DNA of 64,000 nucleotides. Origin: Ctenosaura bakeri (lineage: Eukaryota > Chordata > Lepidosauria > Squamata > Iguanidae). Below the pieces are notes generated by a model. It did no database searches and was not told the DNA's origin. It saw nothing but the letters and a program-made list of their open reading frames with translations. The number at the start of each line of letters is the position of its first letter. Position 1 is the stretch's first letter. Shown here piece by piece: positions 1 to 13,300 of this stretch. Both the position numbers and the translations under genes were made by a program. Location: the NCBI GenBank assembly GCA_948474755.1, contig CAOLHI010001315.1:310001-374000 (forward strand), given 5' to 3'.

Positions 1-1130
1 TGCTATGCAGGAACACGCATCAAAGCACTCTCTTTGACAGATGGCCATCCAGCCTCTGTTTAAAAACCTCCAAAGAAGGAAACTCCACCACACTCCATGG
101 AGGCAGCAGCATATTCCACTGCCGGACAGCTCTGACCATCAGAAAGTTCTTCCTGAGGCTCAGGTGGAAGCTCCTTTCCTTCAGCTTGAATCCATTGCAC
201 CTAGTCTCGGGAGTGGCAGAGAACAAGCCCGCCCCCTCCTCAATATGACATCCCTTCAAATATTAAAACATGGCTATCATGACCCCTGTTAACCTTCTCT
301 TCTGCAGACTAAACATACCCAGCTCCCTAAGCCGCTCCTCATAGGGTTTCATGGCTTCCAGACCCTTCACCATTTTGGTCACCCTCCTCTGGGCACGTTC
401 CAGCTTGTCGACATCCTTCTCGAATTGAGGTGCCCAGAAATGGACACAGGATGAAGCCTAACCAATGCAGAATAGAGTGGTACCATTACCTCCCTCGATC
501 TAGACACCATACTCCCATTGATGCAACCAAGAATTGTGTTGGCTTTCTTGGCTGCTGGGTCACAGTGCTGACTCATGTTCAGCTTGTGATCTACCAAGAC
601 TCCTAGATCCCTTTCACACGTGCTGCTATCCAGCCACACGTCCCCCATCCTATATTTGTGCATTCCATTTTTTCTGCCTAAGTGTAGGACCTTCCATTTC
701 TCTCTATTGAAATTCATTTTGTTAGCCGTGGCCCAGCTCTCCAATCTGTCAAGGTCGTTTTGATATTTGATGCTGTCCTCTGGGGTATTAGCAACCCCTC
801 CCAATTTCGGGTCATCTGCAAATTTGTTCAGCATGCCCTCCACTCCTTCATCCAAGTCATTGATGAAGATGTTGAGTAGCCCTGGGCCCAGGACAGAACC
901 CTATGGCACCCCACAAGTCACCTCTCTCCAGGATAAAAAGCAGCCATCAGTGAAGAACACCCTTTGGGTTTGGTCGGTCAACCAATCCCAAATCTGCCTA
1001 ACAGTAGCCCTGCCCAGCCCGCATTTTATAAGCTTTTTTGCAAGAATGACATGGGGAACTTTGTCAGGGACCTTACTGAAGCCAAGATATGCTACATCCA
1101 CAGCTTTACTGACCAGCCATGGAATAACAA
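1..1130 (-). mobile_element. CR1 LINE, 3' part of reverse transcriptase ORF, degraded
   Basis: Minus-strand RT frames with [40 protein letters not shown] and [17 protein letters not shown]. The active-site loop reads FADD. Stops and frameshifts break it. The 3' tail runs off the left edge. Confidence 0.85.
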
Positions 1131-1197
1131 GAGCAGACATTGAAAAGGGCCATATTATATAACCTAGAGTTAGATTCCTTTTGGATTCCTTCCATTT

Positions 1198-1414
1198 CAT
1201 AGATCCTCACATCTCTCGCCAGCCTCTCATTTCATTCATTTGTTTCTTATGTTGTGTATGAGGCATGAAGCTGGAGAGAGACTGAGGATGTGAGAGAGAA
1301 ATTAGCAGGAGCATTGCCATCATCGCCTTGAAGGTGGAATTCGGCAGCTGGCAGCAAAAAAAAAAAAAGTTTTTGGAGGTTTTCAGTTTTGCAGATTAAG
1401 GATGCTCAACTTGT
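1198..1414 (-). mobile_element. Tigger/pogo-like DNA element fragment
   Basis: Its minus strand starts GTTGAGCATCCTTAATCTGC and later matches the GAGGCTGGAGAGAGAC stretch of the longer element at 21594-22175. Truncated beside the CR1. Confidence 0.45.
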
Positions 1415-1847
1415 CTAACACTGGATAATGGGGACCAACCTTGCAAATCTTGTTTTGTGTTGGATGACCATGGGAAGAAGTTCTCTTCATCTAACTTACT
1501 GCTATTCTATTCTTTTCTTTTCTTTGCTTATCTCTGAAGCTTAGTGGTGAAAACAGTGAGGCCCGTTGTAACAACCGTCCTTACAGCATCACTTCCAAAG
1601 TCGGTGAGTCCCTGGCAAAGAATTAAACTCCATGAACATGTCAACTCAATGTTCCTAACATTAGATTTCAGCAGGAATCTACAGAGACCAGGAGAGAAGC
1701 AACGTTCATAGGAATGTCTGAACATCAACCAAGCCTGTGAAATTTCACTGATCTTCTTCAGAGATTTGTCTGCTCCTTGGAATTCCTGGGGTGCCTTCCC
1801 TGAAGACAAAGCCAGATATTGCACAAGCTAGAGATGTGATTCTTTGA

Positions 1848-2838
1848 TAATGCCACAGGTGCCACAGGGTTCTGTCCTGGGCCGAGTGCTGTTCAATATT
1901 TTTATCAATGACTTGGATGAAGGAATGGAGGGCATGCTCATCAAATTGGCAGATGACACCAAATTTGGAGGGGTTGCTAATACGCCAGAGGACAGGAGCA
2001 AAATTCAAAATGACCTGGATAGGTTGGAGAGCTGGGCCAAGGTGAACAAAATGAAATTCAACAAGAGAAGTGTAAGGTCCTACACTTAGGTAGAAAAAAT
2101 GGAATACAGAAATATAGGATGGGGGACACGTGGCTGGATAGCAGTACGTGTGAAAGGGATCTAGGAGTCTTCATAGACCACAAGCTGAACATGAGTCAGC
2201 AGTGTGATGCGGCAGCCAAGAAAGCCAATGCAATTCTCAGCTGCATCAATAGGAGTACGGTGTCTAGATCGAGGGAGGTACCGGTACCACTCTACTCTGC
2301 TTTGGCTAGACCTCCTCTTGAATCCTGTGTCCAGTTCTGGGCACCCCAATTCAAGAAGGATATTGACAAGCTGGAGCAAGTCCAGAGGAGGGCGACCAAA
2401 ATGGTGAGGGGCCTGGAAGCCATGAAGCCCTATGTGGATAGACTTAGAGAGCTGGGTATGTTTAGTCTGCAGAATAGTTAAGGTTAAGAGGGGACATGAT
2501 AGCCATGTTTAAATATTTGAAGGGATGCCACGTAGAGGAAGGAGAGGGCTTGTTTTCTGCTGCTCCAGAGACCAGGACAAGGAGCAATGGATTCAAGCTG
2601 CAGGAAAGGAGATTCCGCCTGAACCTCAGGAAGAACTTCCTGACGGTCAGGACTGTCCGGCAGTGGAATCTGCTGCCTCGGGGTGTGGTGGAGTCTCCTT
2701 CCTTGGAGGTTTTTCAGCAGAGGCTGGATGGTCATCTGTCAAAGGAAGTGCTTTGAGGATGTTCCTGCATGGCAGAAGGGGGTTGGACTGGGTGGCCTGT
2801 GTGGTCTCTTCCAACTCTAGATTTCTATGATTCTATGA
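1848..2838 (+). mobile_element. CR1 LINE 3' half with intact tail
   Basis: RT frames [24 protein letters not shown]-equivalent LADDTKFGG and [20 protein letters not shown], then the 3' UTR and the ATTCTATGATTCTATGAT terminus. Frameshifts at about 2065 and 2480. Confidence 0.88.
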
Positions 2839-3938
2839 TAATTTTCTGCTCAAAGGAAGCAATAAGCATTTTTAGTAATTTTCTTCTCACTCTGCAAAGG
2901 CCTTCAGAAACTGTGGTTTTTCAAAGACTATTCACAATTTAATGTTTCCATGCAGAACAACCACATGTGAATTTTGTGTGGAGTAAGTCCCAAACTACCA
3001 AACGGCCAAATAGCCTGGATCTGAGCCATACAGGCCATTGCTGTTAATTGTGCCCAGAAATGAGAACATTTTCATTCCCCTGTTAAACAATGGATTTCCT
3101 GGCAGAAAATCATGTTGCAAAAAATAATGGACAGCAAGACTTTTGCATAGTTTTCTTCCAAAATCCGAAAGTATTCTGGAGGATTTTTCTGCACAGAGAA
3201 AAAGATGTCATTTTTGCACCAAAAAATATGTTTTCTATGCAAATGATGTGACCCTTGAGCAGGAAACAGTGTTTTCCATGGAGGAAACACGGGTGGAGAG
3301 CTTGGTGCAGGAGGTGTGAGGGGTACTTTCCCCTGAAAATTCCACCACTACTTCTTTTTCTTCACAGAAGGATCACTTCAGAACATTTGAATATAAGGAG
3401 AATACTGGACAAAAATATTCATTTTCTCCCAGAATGAGGAGAAAACTATATTAATTATTCATCCCCACGTTCAGGGACAAAATAGTCAAGAGTTTATACT
3501 CCCAAAATGGATGTGTCCATTTTTCTCTTCCTTCTTTTTTCTCTTTTTAAAGTCCCAGCAGAGCAAACATTGTCCACTATTATATGCTGAGCCTTCTTCA
3601 TAGATGCTCCTAGTCTGTGGAGCTCCTTCCCCAGCAAAGCTAAAATGTTTCCCTCTCTGCTGTCCTTACATCAGCAGAAAAATATCTTTTTCCTCTCTTG
3701 CAATAAGCTTTTGAAAGCTGAAGGCTTTAAAAGAAAGGACTTTTAAAAGGACACCGCACTATTTTTAAATTGGCTCATATTATTTTAATAATATGCTTTA
3801 AATTATTTTCCATATCTCTGATATCATGACCATTTAATGTTAAACTTATGTGCATTTAATTATGTTTCGTTTGCTTTAATTTCTGTGCCACCCCAAGTCC
3901 CAGTTTGGAGGGGAAAGAGGGAAATAGCTAAAGTTAAT
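2839..3938. other. Intronic or upstream stretch without gene; dispersed AT-rich repeat
   Basis: No exon supported. Segment 3071-3440 has motifs (TTTTTCTGCACAGAGAAAA, GGAAACAGTGTTTTCC) that recur near 7.4, 33.0 and 37.5 kb, so it is a copy of an unnamed interspersed repeat. Confidence 0.4.
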
Positions 3939-3950
3939 AATAAGAACAAT

Positions 3951-4174
3951 GTAGAGTCGAAGGCTTTCATGGCCAGAGTCCATTGGTTCATGCGGGTTTT
4001 TTGGACTTTGAGACCGTGTTCTGGTTGTATTTTCTCCTGATGTTTCGCCTGCATCTGTGGCTGGCATCTGCAGAGGAATGTTCCTCTGAAGATGCCAACC
4101 ATAGGTGCAGGTGAAACGTCAGGAGAAAATACAACCAGAACACGGTCTCAAAGCCCAAAAAACCTGCAAGAACC
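3951..4174. mobile_element. Palindromic Penelope-like remnant with 12-bp target duplication
   Basis: Two arms (about 3992-4078 and 4080-4172) are inverted copies of one sequence. The whole is flanked by AATAAGAACAAT at 3939-3950 and again at 4175-4186. The arms carry CTGAAGA...GAAAC, the hammerhead-type core seen in Penelope-like terminal repeats. Family assignment is inference. Confidence 0.55.
4086..4117 (+). ncRNA. Hammerhead-ribozyme-like core (relic)
   Basis: CTGAAGA (4086-4092), a spacer able to form a short stem, then GAAAC (4113-4117), fitting CUGANGA...GAAA. The opposite arm reads CTGCAGA, with the core broken. Likely a decayed copy. Confidence 0.35.
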
Positions 4175-4274
4175 AATAAGAACAATATTCATATTTAAGA
4201 ACATTAACAATAATATTTGCTCAAGGATGTTGGACCCAAGTTCACTTGTTGACTCTTCTCTTCTTGAATTTCAG

Positions 4275-4338
4275 CTGTGCAGTGTGGTGGAGGTGGTTCT
4301 CAACCTGGCGAGGATTAACATTCTCTATACTTCCAACG
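4275..4338 (+). CDS. BPI-like plus gene, 64-nt exon with domain-1 cysteine
   Basis: Acceptor TTTCAG before 4275, donor GTGAGG after 4338. It encodes [20 protein letters not shown] followed by N, matching the CPLVxEVL helix near the end of the N-terminal BPI domain. It ends one base into a codon, which the next exon completes. Confidence 0.85.
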
Positions 4339-7300
4339 GTGAGGATGTCCTTTTCTTAGATGGCCGTACAGACGTCCCCTCCCTTTATCCACAGTTCCAC
4401 TTTCTGTGGCTTCAGCTACCCACCATCAACCTCTTCCCTCACGGAAAAACTTTCCTCCCTCCCACCCTTTGCCTGGCATCCGGGCACTGGCACCCACGTG
4501 GACTACTCTGAGTCCTGCCACCTGAACTTGGCCATCCAGCCTGGCCACTCCCACTTCAACCATGTACTGGATAACCCACCCTCCACAAAACTTACTCTGA
4601 GGTGGACAGCAGTTTATTCCATGGAGGAGCATGAGGAGCATAGCTCACTTCAATAGAAGCTGCTGAAACTGGAGGGTACATACAGCAAAGGTCTTTTATA
4701 GGTTATCAATACAAGTTTGGGCATTCATTGGTGAAAGCCATAAATCCCTTCAGATGTCTATCCCGCCCCTTTTTTTTTCTTCCCATGCTGGTGCCTTCCA
4801 GAAATCCACACATCCTTGGTCAAGTTGACCCCACTGCGTATTTCTCTGTTCCCTTCTCCACACCACTCTGTTCTCGTAAGATCCTACCACCAACAGTCTG
4901 AGGCCATTTCTGCCCTACATTGTTACAGTGCTATTATTCCACTTTCAACATCCTTGGGGAATTGGGGCCCTTTTCGCATGACATTTCCAATGCAAAAGGG
5001 CCCTTTGAGCTTCATGCAAATGTGAGGAGCAGTCCACACGATGCACTCACGTTTGCACGATGCTCCAGGGCCTGACACGGACCGCGCACACGTTTTTTCA
5101 TTTTCATCTTGAAGAGGAAAATGCTATGTGGTCGTGCATTGCTCCGGGGCCCCACACGCACTTACCTGGCGTGCGGAGCCTCAGGAGCCAGGTGGTGGCG
5201 CTTCCTGTCCAGTGCAGCCTGGGAAGATCCCAGGCTGCACTGCAAAAGGAAGAGGCGAGGCTCTCACGTGAGCAGGAGGCTTGTGAGGAGCCGAAGAAGC
5301 AGGGAAGCGAGAGCCTCTGTCCAGAGGCTGCTTGCGCGAGCACTGCACCCCAGTGCCGAAAATCGGTGAGTTGCAGAAAGGGTCTAGGATTTATAGACCA
5401 AAGAGGTCTCTGGCTGAGAATTCTAAATGCCTCTCCCTAAACCCCAGGATTCCAGAGGATGTCCAAAGTGGAGTAATAGCACCATAACAGTGTAGTGCAG
5501 AAATGGCATTAGTTTCCTTTTCCAGCCTGTTCCTGCTTTCCTTAACATGAAACACAAAGCAACAGCAAGCAGCCTTTTGATTACAATGAAGCGGCAATTA
5601 GTTGTAATTAATCCTGGGCCATTTCCACCCTACTCTGTTACAGTGCTATTGTTACACTTCCAGCCTTCTAAAGGGAACCCTGGGGTTTGCAATTTAGGAA
5701 GTGGCATTTAGAATTCCCAGCCACAGAGCTCTTGGGCTTCAGGAAACTGCAAACCCCAGAATTCCACAGGATGTTGAAAGGGAAATAATGGCACTATAAC
5801 ACTGTAGGGCAGAAATGTCCTAGGGTACATAGTAGCCCCTTTTTGCAATAATTACATACATGGTAGCTGTTAGCAAAGAATATGCACTCAACAGGTTAGT
5901 ATTTGCATGACAGGGAAGCTTAGCAACCCGACACTCCTCCACCAATGCTGTCACAGGAAACATCACCAGAAGTTACCCTCCAGCTTCACAGGGACCAGAT
6001 AGAGGTTCCATACTTTCTGGTACCATAGGGTTCAGTACATCCCTCTCCCTACACTGTCGAAAACCGAAATCCATGGATGCTTAGGTTCCGTTATATACAA
6101 AAGTATAGTAAAATGTCTTACCTTATATAAAATAGTGAACAACTCAAAGGAGTTCCAGAGAGAGCCTGAGGACTTGTGAACTGGTAGAAGATACAGTAGG
6201 GTATGCCAACACGTCAGCGTATTGCTTGGCATGCAGCAAAATCAAGGTTTGCTTTTGGGATTTTTTTTTCTCAAATATTTTTGAGCTATGTTACACTGAA
6301 TCTGTGAAAGTAAAGGACTGAAGTGATGTGGAGTCTCCTTCCTTGGAGGTTTTTAAGCAGAGGCTAGATGGCCATCTGTTGGGAGTGCTTTAAATGTTCC
6401 TGCATGGCAGGGGGTTGGACTGGATGGCCCCTGGGGTCTCTTCCAACTCTACATTTCTATGATTCTATGATTCTATGAAAGACCGACTGTAGTATTATTA
6501 ATCGGTGAATTAATATTATCAGTTATTCTTATTCTTATTATTTGATGAGACCCTGCATTGATTGTCAGATGTAACTATACAGCAAAACTCCATCATTGTA
6601 GCTAGTTCTGCTGATACCACCCTGGCTACCTCTTACACCAGGCAGTGCCCAATATAAAAGGGTTTCTGGGATGCTGCATGTAGGGAAGCTGTGGAATGAC
6701 AACCTCAGCACTCTTCTGGTTGCCAGGTGCTTTGGGACAGGTGACCGGGGAGACATCTCGAGGTCCTGCCACCCCTGCTTCTCTCAATGCATCCCGCAAT
6801 CAAGAGAGTCCTGCAGTCCTCATTTCTTGGTGCTCCAATCTCCAGCACCTTGGAAATGCTTCACCTGAGGCTCTCCCAGGTGGAAACAGCAGGGTTGGTG
6901 GGCTTGTTCAGTCATTAACAACCAAAAATGTGAATCCCAAAAGTTAGGAGATCAGAGGCCTGGGTTACAACCTCGTAAATACTGAACAGGATGCCAGGTC
7001 TTATTATTATCTTTATTTATACTCTGCCTTTTTGCTGTGATGCTGTAATATGTAACTTGGTCTGTGTATGTTCCTCCCCACTTTACAGTGTTTCTCTCCG
7101 TGGGCAGCGTGACCACCATCCAGTATCAGTTGGCAAGTCTGCCACTGATAAGTTCACAATTCTTTGTACTGGAACTGAACGTAAGCAGCCGCTGTTGGAA
7201 TTTTTTTTGTTGAATGCATACTGGTTGTGTTATATACTTGTTTCCGTCACATGACGACCCCCACATGGACAGTGCTTTTGTTCCCTTATTAATGAAGGAT

Positions 7301-10300
7301 GGACTAACTGTTTTAGGGGGAAAGCAGGATGATAACAACAGCAATACCCAGGCTACATTGTCTTGTTGGTGACATATCATGGCCACTGGTTTTCCTGCAC
7401 AGAAAATACCTTTTTGCATATAAGATAGGCATTCTCAGCAAAGGACACCGATTCCTGATCAGAAATGACATTTCTACATTAAAAAAAAAATGGGGTAAAA
7501 CTACACTAGATTCTTCTCTGCAGAAATCCAGATATTTATGCAATGTATGTAAAAAAAGTACACAATTATTGCAACTTTATGCAATCTGCACAAGTAGGTG
7601 GATTCCTACACGGAAAAGCACTAGTGGAGATGCTGCATTGTGTTGGCAGAATGTAAGGTTTCCCCAGTTGAATCTGTTGGGCCTCCACCCTCCCTACCCT
7701 CTTCCTTTACAATCCTATTTCATGCCATACTGGGGCCATGCAGTGGCCAGGGAAGAACAAGAGGTCAGGGAGGCAGCATCCAGTTGAATTCCCACAGCCA
7801 AACACCTGAGGATGCCTTCATCTGGGCATCCTCCAAGGATCACTGGGAGGTCCGTCAGGATGCCTGCACCTCTGTATACATGGTTGTAGGAACAGAGCTG
7901 AATGCCACCTGGCCACCCCTCCATGCAACAGCAGCCAGTCATGTAGACTCAAGTCAATTAACGTAAGTCGGACACAAGTTGCTTCAGTGATTTAACTTGG
8001 CGGTAAATGACCCAACTGACCTAACTCAACTTGTATATTTTTTGTGACTGACCTACTGTTCTTGGTTCAGTAACATAAGACATTCATCCAGAAACCTTAC
8101 AGCTTTGAGCAACACTTCTGTCTCCTTTTGCCTACCAGTCATGTGAGGATCTGTTTCAAGTCCAAAACTTGGGCCATTTCTTGGTGGGAAACAGCAAACG
8201 TGTTAGACAATGGGCTAGAGGCAGGCTTGAGGTCTGCTCAGCCTCCTGTCCCCACTGCATATCAGAGGAGCCTTCTAAAACTTTTCCTAGCAGCAGAAGG
8301 CAAGATTCGCCCTCAGAGCTCAGGGAAGGATCCTTCCTTCTAAAGCAGCGGTTCTCAACCTGTGGGTCGTGACCCCTTGGGGGTCGAACGACCCTTTCAC
8401 AGGGGTCGCCTAAGACCATTGGAAAATACGTATTTCCGATGGTCTTAGGCTCCATTCCCTCCTCGGTGGTGGTGCGCAAGCGCGAGCCACGTGCTCGTGT
8501 CCTCCTGCCCCCTGCTCAGAAGGGACTGAAATCGCTCCCCTTCTCTGCTACTGGGAGAACCTCCTGTCTGACGGGCCAGCATGGGGGGGGTGGCAGCAGC
8601 ACAGGGGGCAGCCCCCCTCCTCACCACGGCCCCTGCCCCACTCGCCATGGAGGGGGCGCTGCGGAAGGGCCGGGGGGCCGCAAGACAGCGCTTTTCTGGG
8701 GGGGCAAGCTGCGCCCTGCGCAAAAGACAAAGGCGCTGGGATTCCTCCCCCCCCCGGCCAGGGTTGACACTCTGGAAACTTTCCCCACACTACCCCCCCA
8801 GCAGAAATGAGAACAAAGCAGAAGCAGAGCCCGGGGGGGTTCTCGGAGTTTTTTCCTGGGGGAGACGCACTGCTCCTCTTTCCCTCCCTCCCTTCCCGCC
8901 ACCACCCCACCCCCCCCCCGTTCCTGGCCGGCGAGGTGGCCTTTGCCGGGGGGGGAGGCATTGTAAATAATAAATAAATAATTTTAGGGTTGGGGTCACC
9001 ACAACATGAGGAACTGTATTAAAGGGTCGTGGCATTAGGAAGGTTGAGAACCACTGTTCTAAAGCTTTTGAAGAATCAGTAATGGGAAAAAAGAAGGATT
9101 CTATTCCAGGCTTTAGAAACTGGTTTCCAGACTTGAGACTTGTCTTGAAAGTATCTTGCAAGGACTTGAGACTTGACTTGAGTCTTGAAGGTAGAAACTT
9201 GAGGCTTGACTTGAGATTTGGAGTAAAAGATTTAACATATCACTGACAGCAGCCAGAAAATGGCTATGGGATGGCACCCCGGCTGCAGAAGATTAAGTGA
9301 GGAGGAGAAAGGGTTTTTGCAGAGACAGATGCTGAACAGATAGGTGTCTAGTAGAAAGGTGTAACTATAAGTTTGACTTTCATGTGTCACAGACAGGATG
9401 CGAGACCATGGTGTAGTGTTCTTACTGTGCTTTTGCACACAAGTCAGTGCTAATTCAAGCAGATGAATTTTCCCCAGTCAAGCTCCAAAGTACAAATGTT
9501 GTTCAAAAGTTACATGGAAACCTTTGTACTCTTGAGGGCAAGAAAGGAGCTTTCTGAAATTATTCGTCCTCACACACAGGTATGAAACAAATGAAAACTT
9601 AAATCTGTACTCCACACTGGGTAGCAACCACTGATGCCAGACTTACAGCTGAAGCACTGCTGATATAATATTATAGCATGCACTTTTAATGTCTTGTATA
9701 CGATGCACTTATAACACTGAGAAGTCATTACATTGTGTTGAATAGGGTAAAGGGCACGTAGAATTGCAACCTAGAGCACTACATATGGCTATTATAATTA
9801 TTATGGCTGTTGTTATTGATGTGCTGTCTACTCTTTCCCCATCTCTCTTCCAAGATGATTCTCCGAACCGGAGTCCGATTCATCACTATTCCCTTCAGCC
9901 CCGTCCCGGCCCCTCTGCCTTCGCTGTTGGACAACTCTCTCAGCCTGGGTATTACAGAAGCCAGCCTGGAAGTGATCTTTTCTGTCCTTCTGCAGCTTCA
10001 AGCCCAAGAATTCATGTGCACCCCTCAGCTGGTAAGTGGCCACGCTGCCTTCTGTCAATCTCAGGCAGAGGCCAAGCAACCGCGGAGGCAACAGGAGTTT
10101 TATGGCTTTTAATAAGGAGTCCATAAAATAATCAAGGGTTTACAGCACCCAAAACAAACAGAGGCAATCAATAAAGCCCTACAGTAATTAATCACCCAAA
10201 CCGAAGACAGCAGAACTCAGGAATGGCAAGCCCTTGGAACAGGTGTCAGAGTCCCGGATGAATGACAGTTGTTGCCCCATAACCCCCACTCCCCAGCGAC

Positions 10301-13300
10301 TGCTTTAAATAGTCTTTTGCCCAGCTGGGGCTGATCAAGTGTCCATTGACCTGACCCACAGCTGCAGGCCCTCTGATCTCAGCCGCTTCTCTAGCAGGCG
10401 TTTTGATTTACGAACCGCCACCTTTCCAGCCGCCTCTGGAGGAATGTGGGGGGAGAGTCTGCTGCAAGCTCCGGGCTGGAGTCAGAAGCAGCAGCTTCTG
10501 TCGAGCCAGAAGCATTGGACTCCTCTGCTGCAGGTATGGGGCCTGGGTCAGCTGGGGAGTCGCTGGCAGGCCCCTCCCTTGCCTCTGCAGGAGCCCCCTA
10601 TCCCTCCCCTGGCTGGGAGTCCCAGCACAACTCAGAGTCCCCGTCTAAATCGGCAGCCTGCTCAGCCTCCTGCTCAGCCTGGCTCATGACACCTTCCTTC
10701 GAAGGAAAAATTGACTTCATAATAGAAGCATTGCCTTCCTTTGACCCAATATAACCGATGGGTATGGACTCTTGGCAACCCTGGGCCTGGGGAAGCTACT
10801 TTCCTGGATTACAGATGCCAGAACCTCCCAGCTAGCGTGGCCACTTTACATTTTAGAAATCCCCTTTTTAAAAAACCAGGAAGGGATTCCCAGTCACTTC
10901 TGTTTTAATTGGCATGGCATCAGTTACCCTGAGGGCTGATAATTGGCAGCCAGATCCCTATTGAATTGTGTTGACCAGAAATGACACAGCATTCCGGGTG
11001 GGATCTGACCCAAGCAGAACAGAGTGGTACCGTTGCCTTGACGTAGACACTTTACTCCTGTTGATGCAGCCTAGAATCACACTGGCTTTCTTAGCCGCCT
11101 CATCACACTGTTGACTCATGTTCAACTTGTGGTCCACTAAGAGTCCTAGATCCCTTTCACATGTGCTATTTCCAAGTCAAGTGTCACCCATCCTATACTG
11201 GTGTGTTTCATTTTTTCTTCCTAACTGTAGCACCCTACAATTCTACCTGTTAAAATTAATGCTGTTAGTTTTGGTCCCACTCTCTAATGCAGAACTTTCC
11301 AAACTTTTCATGTTGGTGACACACTTTTTAGAAATGCACCATTTCACGACACAGTAGTTTCACCGGCAAACCAGAGGTTAAACTAATCCCTTATGAGAGA
11401 TACAGACACATACATAAATTGTAATAACAAAATGTATGGGACACAACATCTCATGAAAACCTTTCATATATTTTTAAAAATATATGATTTATAATTAATA
11501 ACATACATATCCAAGATAGTAGGCAACACACCTACACACTTTGGGCCACACACTAATGTGCCATGGCACACCATTTGGAAAGCCCTGCTCTAATCTGTTA
11601 AGGTCATCTCAAATTCCGATCCTGTCCTCTGGAGTATTGGGTACTCCTCCTAACTTGCTGTCATCTGCAAATTGGACAAATTTGCCCTCTATTCCCGCAT
11701 CCAAGTCAGTGATAAAGATGTTGAACAGTCCTGGGCCCAGGACAGAATCCTGTGGCACCCTGTTAGTCACATTTCCACAGGTTAAAGGGGAGCCATGGAT
11801 GGGGAGCATGCTTTGGTTTGATCAGTCAACCAATTACAAACCCACCTAACAATAGCATTGTCTAGCACGCAATGTCTGGATCCACCCACATTGCCCACCC
11901 CAGTGCTATACCAAAGCCCCCCAACCCACTTTTAATTTCTTTTTTTAATTATATTTTTCTTAAAGTTATAACAAACAATATTTACAAATAATCATTCTTT
12001 CTTTTCATAAATATATAAGAAACAGAAAGCTAAGAATTATATACACTAAAAATTATATATCTATACACCTATAAATGTATATACCTATCCAACATCTAAT
12101 TCTATTTCTATTTCTTCTTTTTCTATTGATCTTCTATTTTAATCTACATACATAAATAGTTCTATATATATATTTATTTTTTATATCTAAATAAATTCCA
12201 ATTACATTTCTTATTTATTCTACTTTGTCTTATGAATTTTATGAGCATCCTTCTACAAATGTATAGTTTCAACTTCCTTATTTCTTTCTTCTAGTTTTAT
12301 TACTCATCTATTTTTCCAAGCTCCTACTGATCATTTCCCTTTTTATGTGACTTGTCATATAATTTTGAAAATAAATGTTTCAATTCTCTTTCTCTATATC
12401 TTTGCTTATTTTCATGTTTCTTTCTGAATCACCCATTTTCTCTGTATGTATTATTTAATTGGTTTCAATTCTTCCCTGTTTTTCCCTCTTGTTTCACCCT
12501 TAAGTGCCATTGTTAAATCATCCATCATTATCATTTCTAATAGTTTAACATCCCATTCCATTTCTGAAGAGCTCTTCAGCAGAAGGCATCTGGGGTGAGG
12601 GATAGAGAACAAGAAAATGTGATCCTCCTACTCGGCTTGAGACAACCAGACCTGCCTTTCCAACACTGTCTGATTTTTCTTCCTACAGTTTTCTGGTGCA
12701 GATGACTTGACCACTGCTGTTGCAACTCTGTTTGCCCACGTAAAGGTGAGTGTTCCTTTCAGGGAAGTTGTAGCCTACTCACACACCCCAGAAAGTGATA
12801 TGCAGATACCATTCACGTTGGAGGTAATACAGAAACTTCCTGACAAGTACTCACATCTGGCAGCAGTGAGTTCCACAGTTTAACTTTGTGTGGTGTGAAG
12901 AAAGCCTTCCTTCTCCCACTGTTCAGCTTGAGTCTAACGTTTTCCCCTTGTGCATAATGTTATATCTCCCCCAAATTCAACCTTCTTTGAAGCCAAAGAG
13001 TCTCAAATGGGGTTATCTTTCTTTACTTACTTTTAATGTATTTCATTTCATTTATAGCCCAACTTTCTCCTCCTATGAGACCCAAAGCAGTTTACATAAA
13101 AGTTAAAACAAAATACAGTTGGCCCTCCACATTCTCTAGGGTTAGCGGAACAGGACCCTGGCAAAGGTGGAAAAATTGCAAAAAGTCAAAATGTATGTGT
13201 GTATCTGTGGTAAGGGGACTCAGGCACAGTAGGGAAAATGGGCACGCAGGGTCCAGACCCAATCAGGGAAAGGAGAGGGAAAGAGTCAGCACAGTGGCCC

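Noticed and set aside
1574..1604. TTACAG...GTGAGT mini-exon candidate on the plus strand upstream of the first plus-gene exon
   Set aside because: Only 17 nt and no match to the expected N-domain sequence; the phase would not fit the following exon.
1..4274. Search for N-terminal exons of the plus-strand BPI-like gene
   Set aside because: No plus-strand segment with GT-AG ends matched the exon preceding the LCSVVEVVL exon; those exons are probably left of the window.
4355..4640. Tigger-like start (CCCCTCCCTTTATCCACAG) after the first exon
   Set aside because: Only one end seen and no TA-flanked inverted partner; too weak to annotate.
8548..8970. Long proline/glycine-rich ORFs on both strands (also 44501-45153 and 59183-59932)
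   Set aside because: They lie entirely inside the SPIN-like hAT elements, appear on both strands and differ between copies; GC-rich non-coding sequence explains them.
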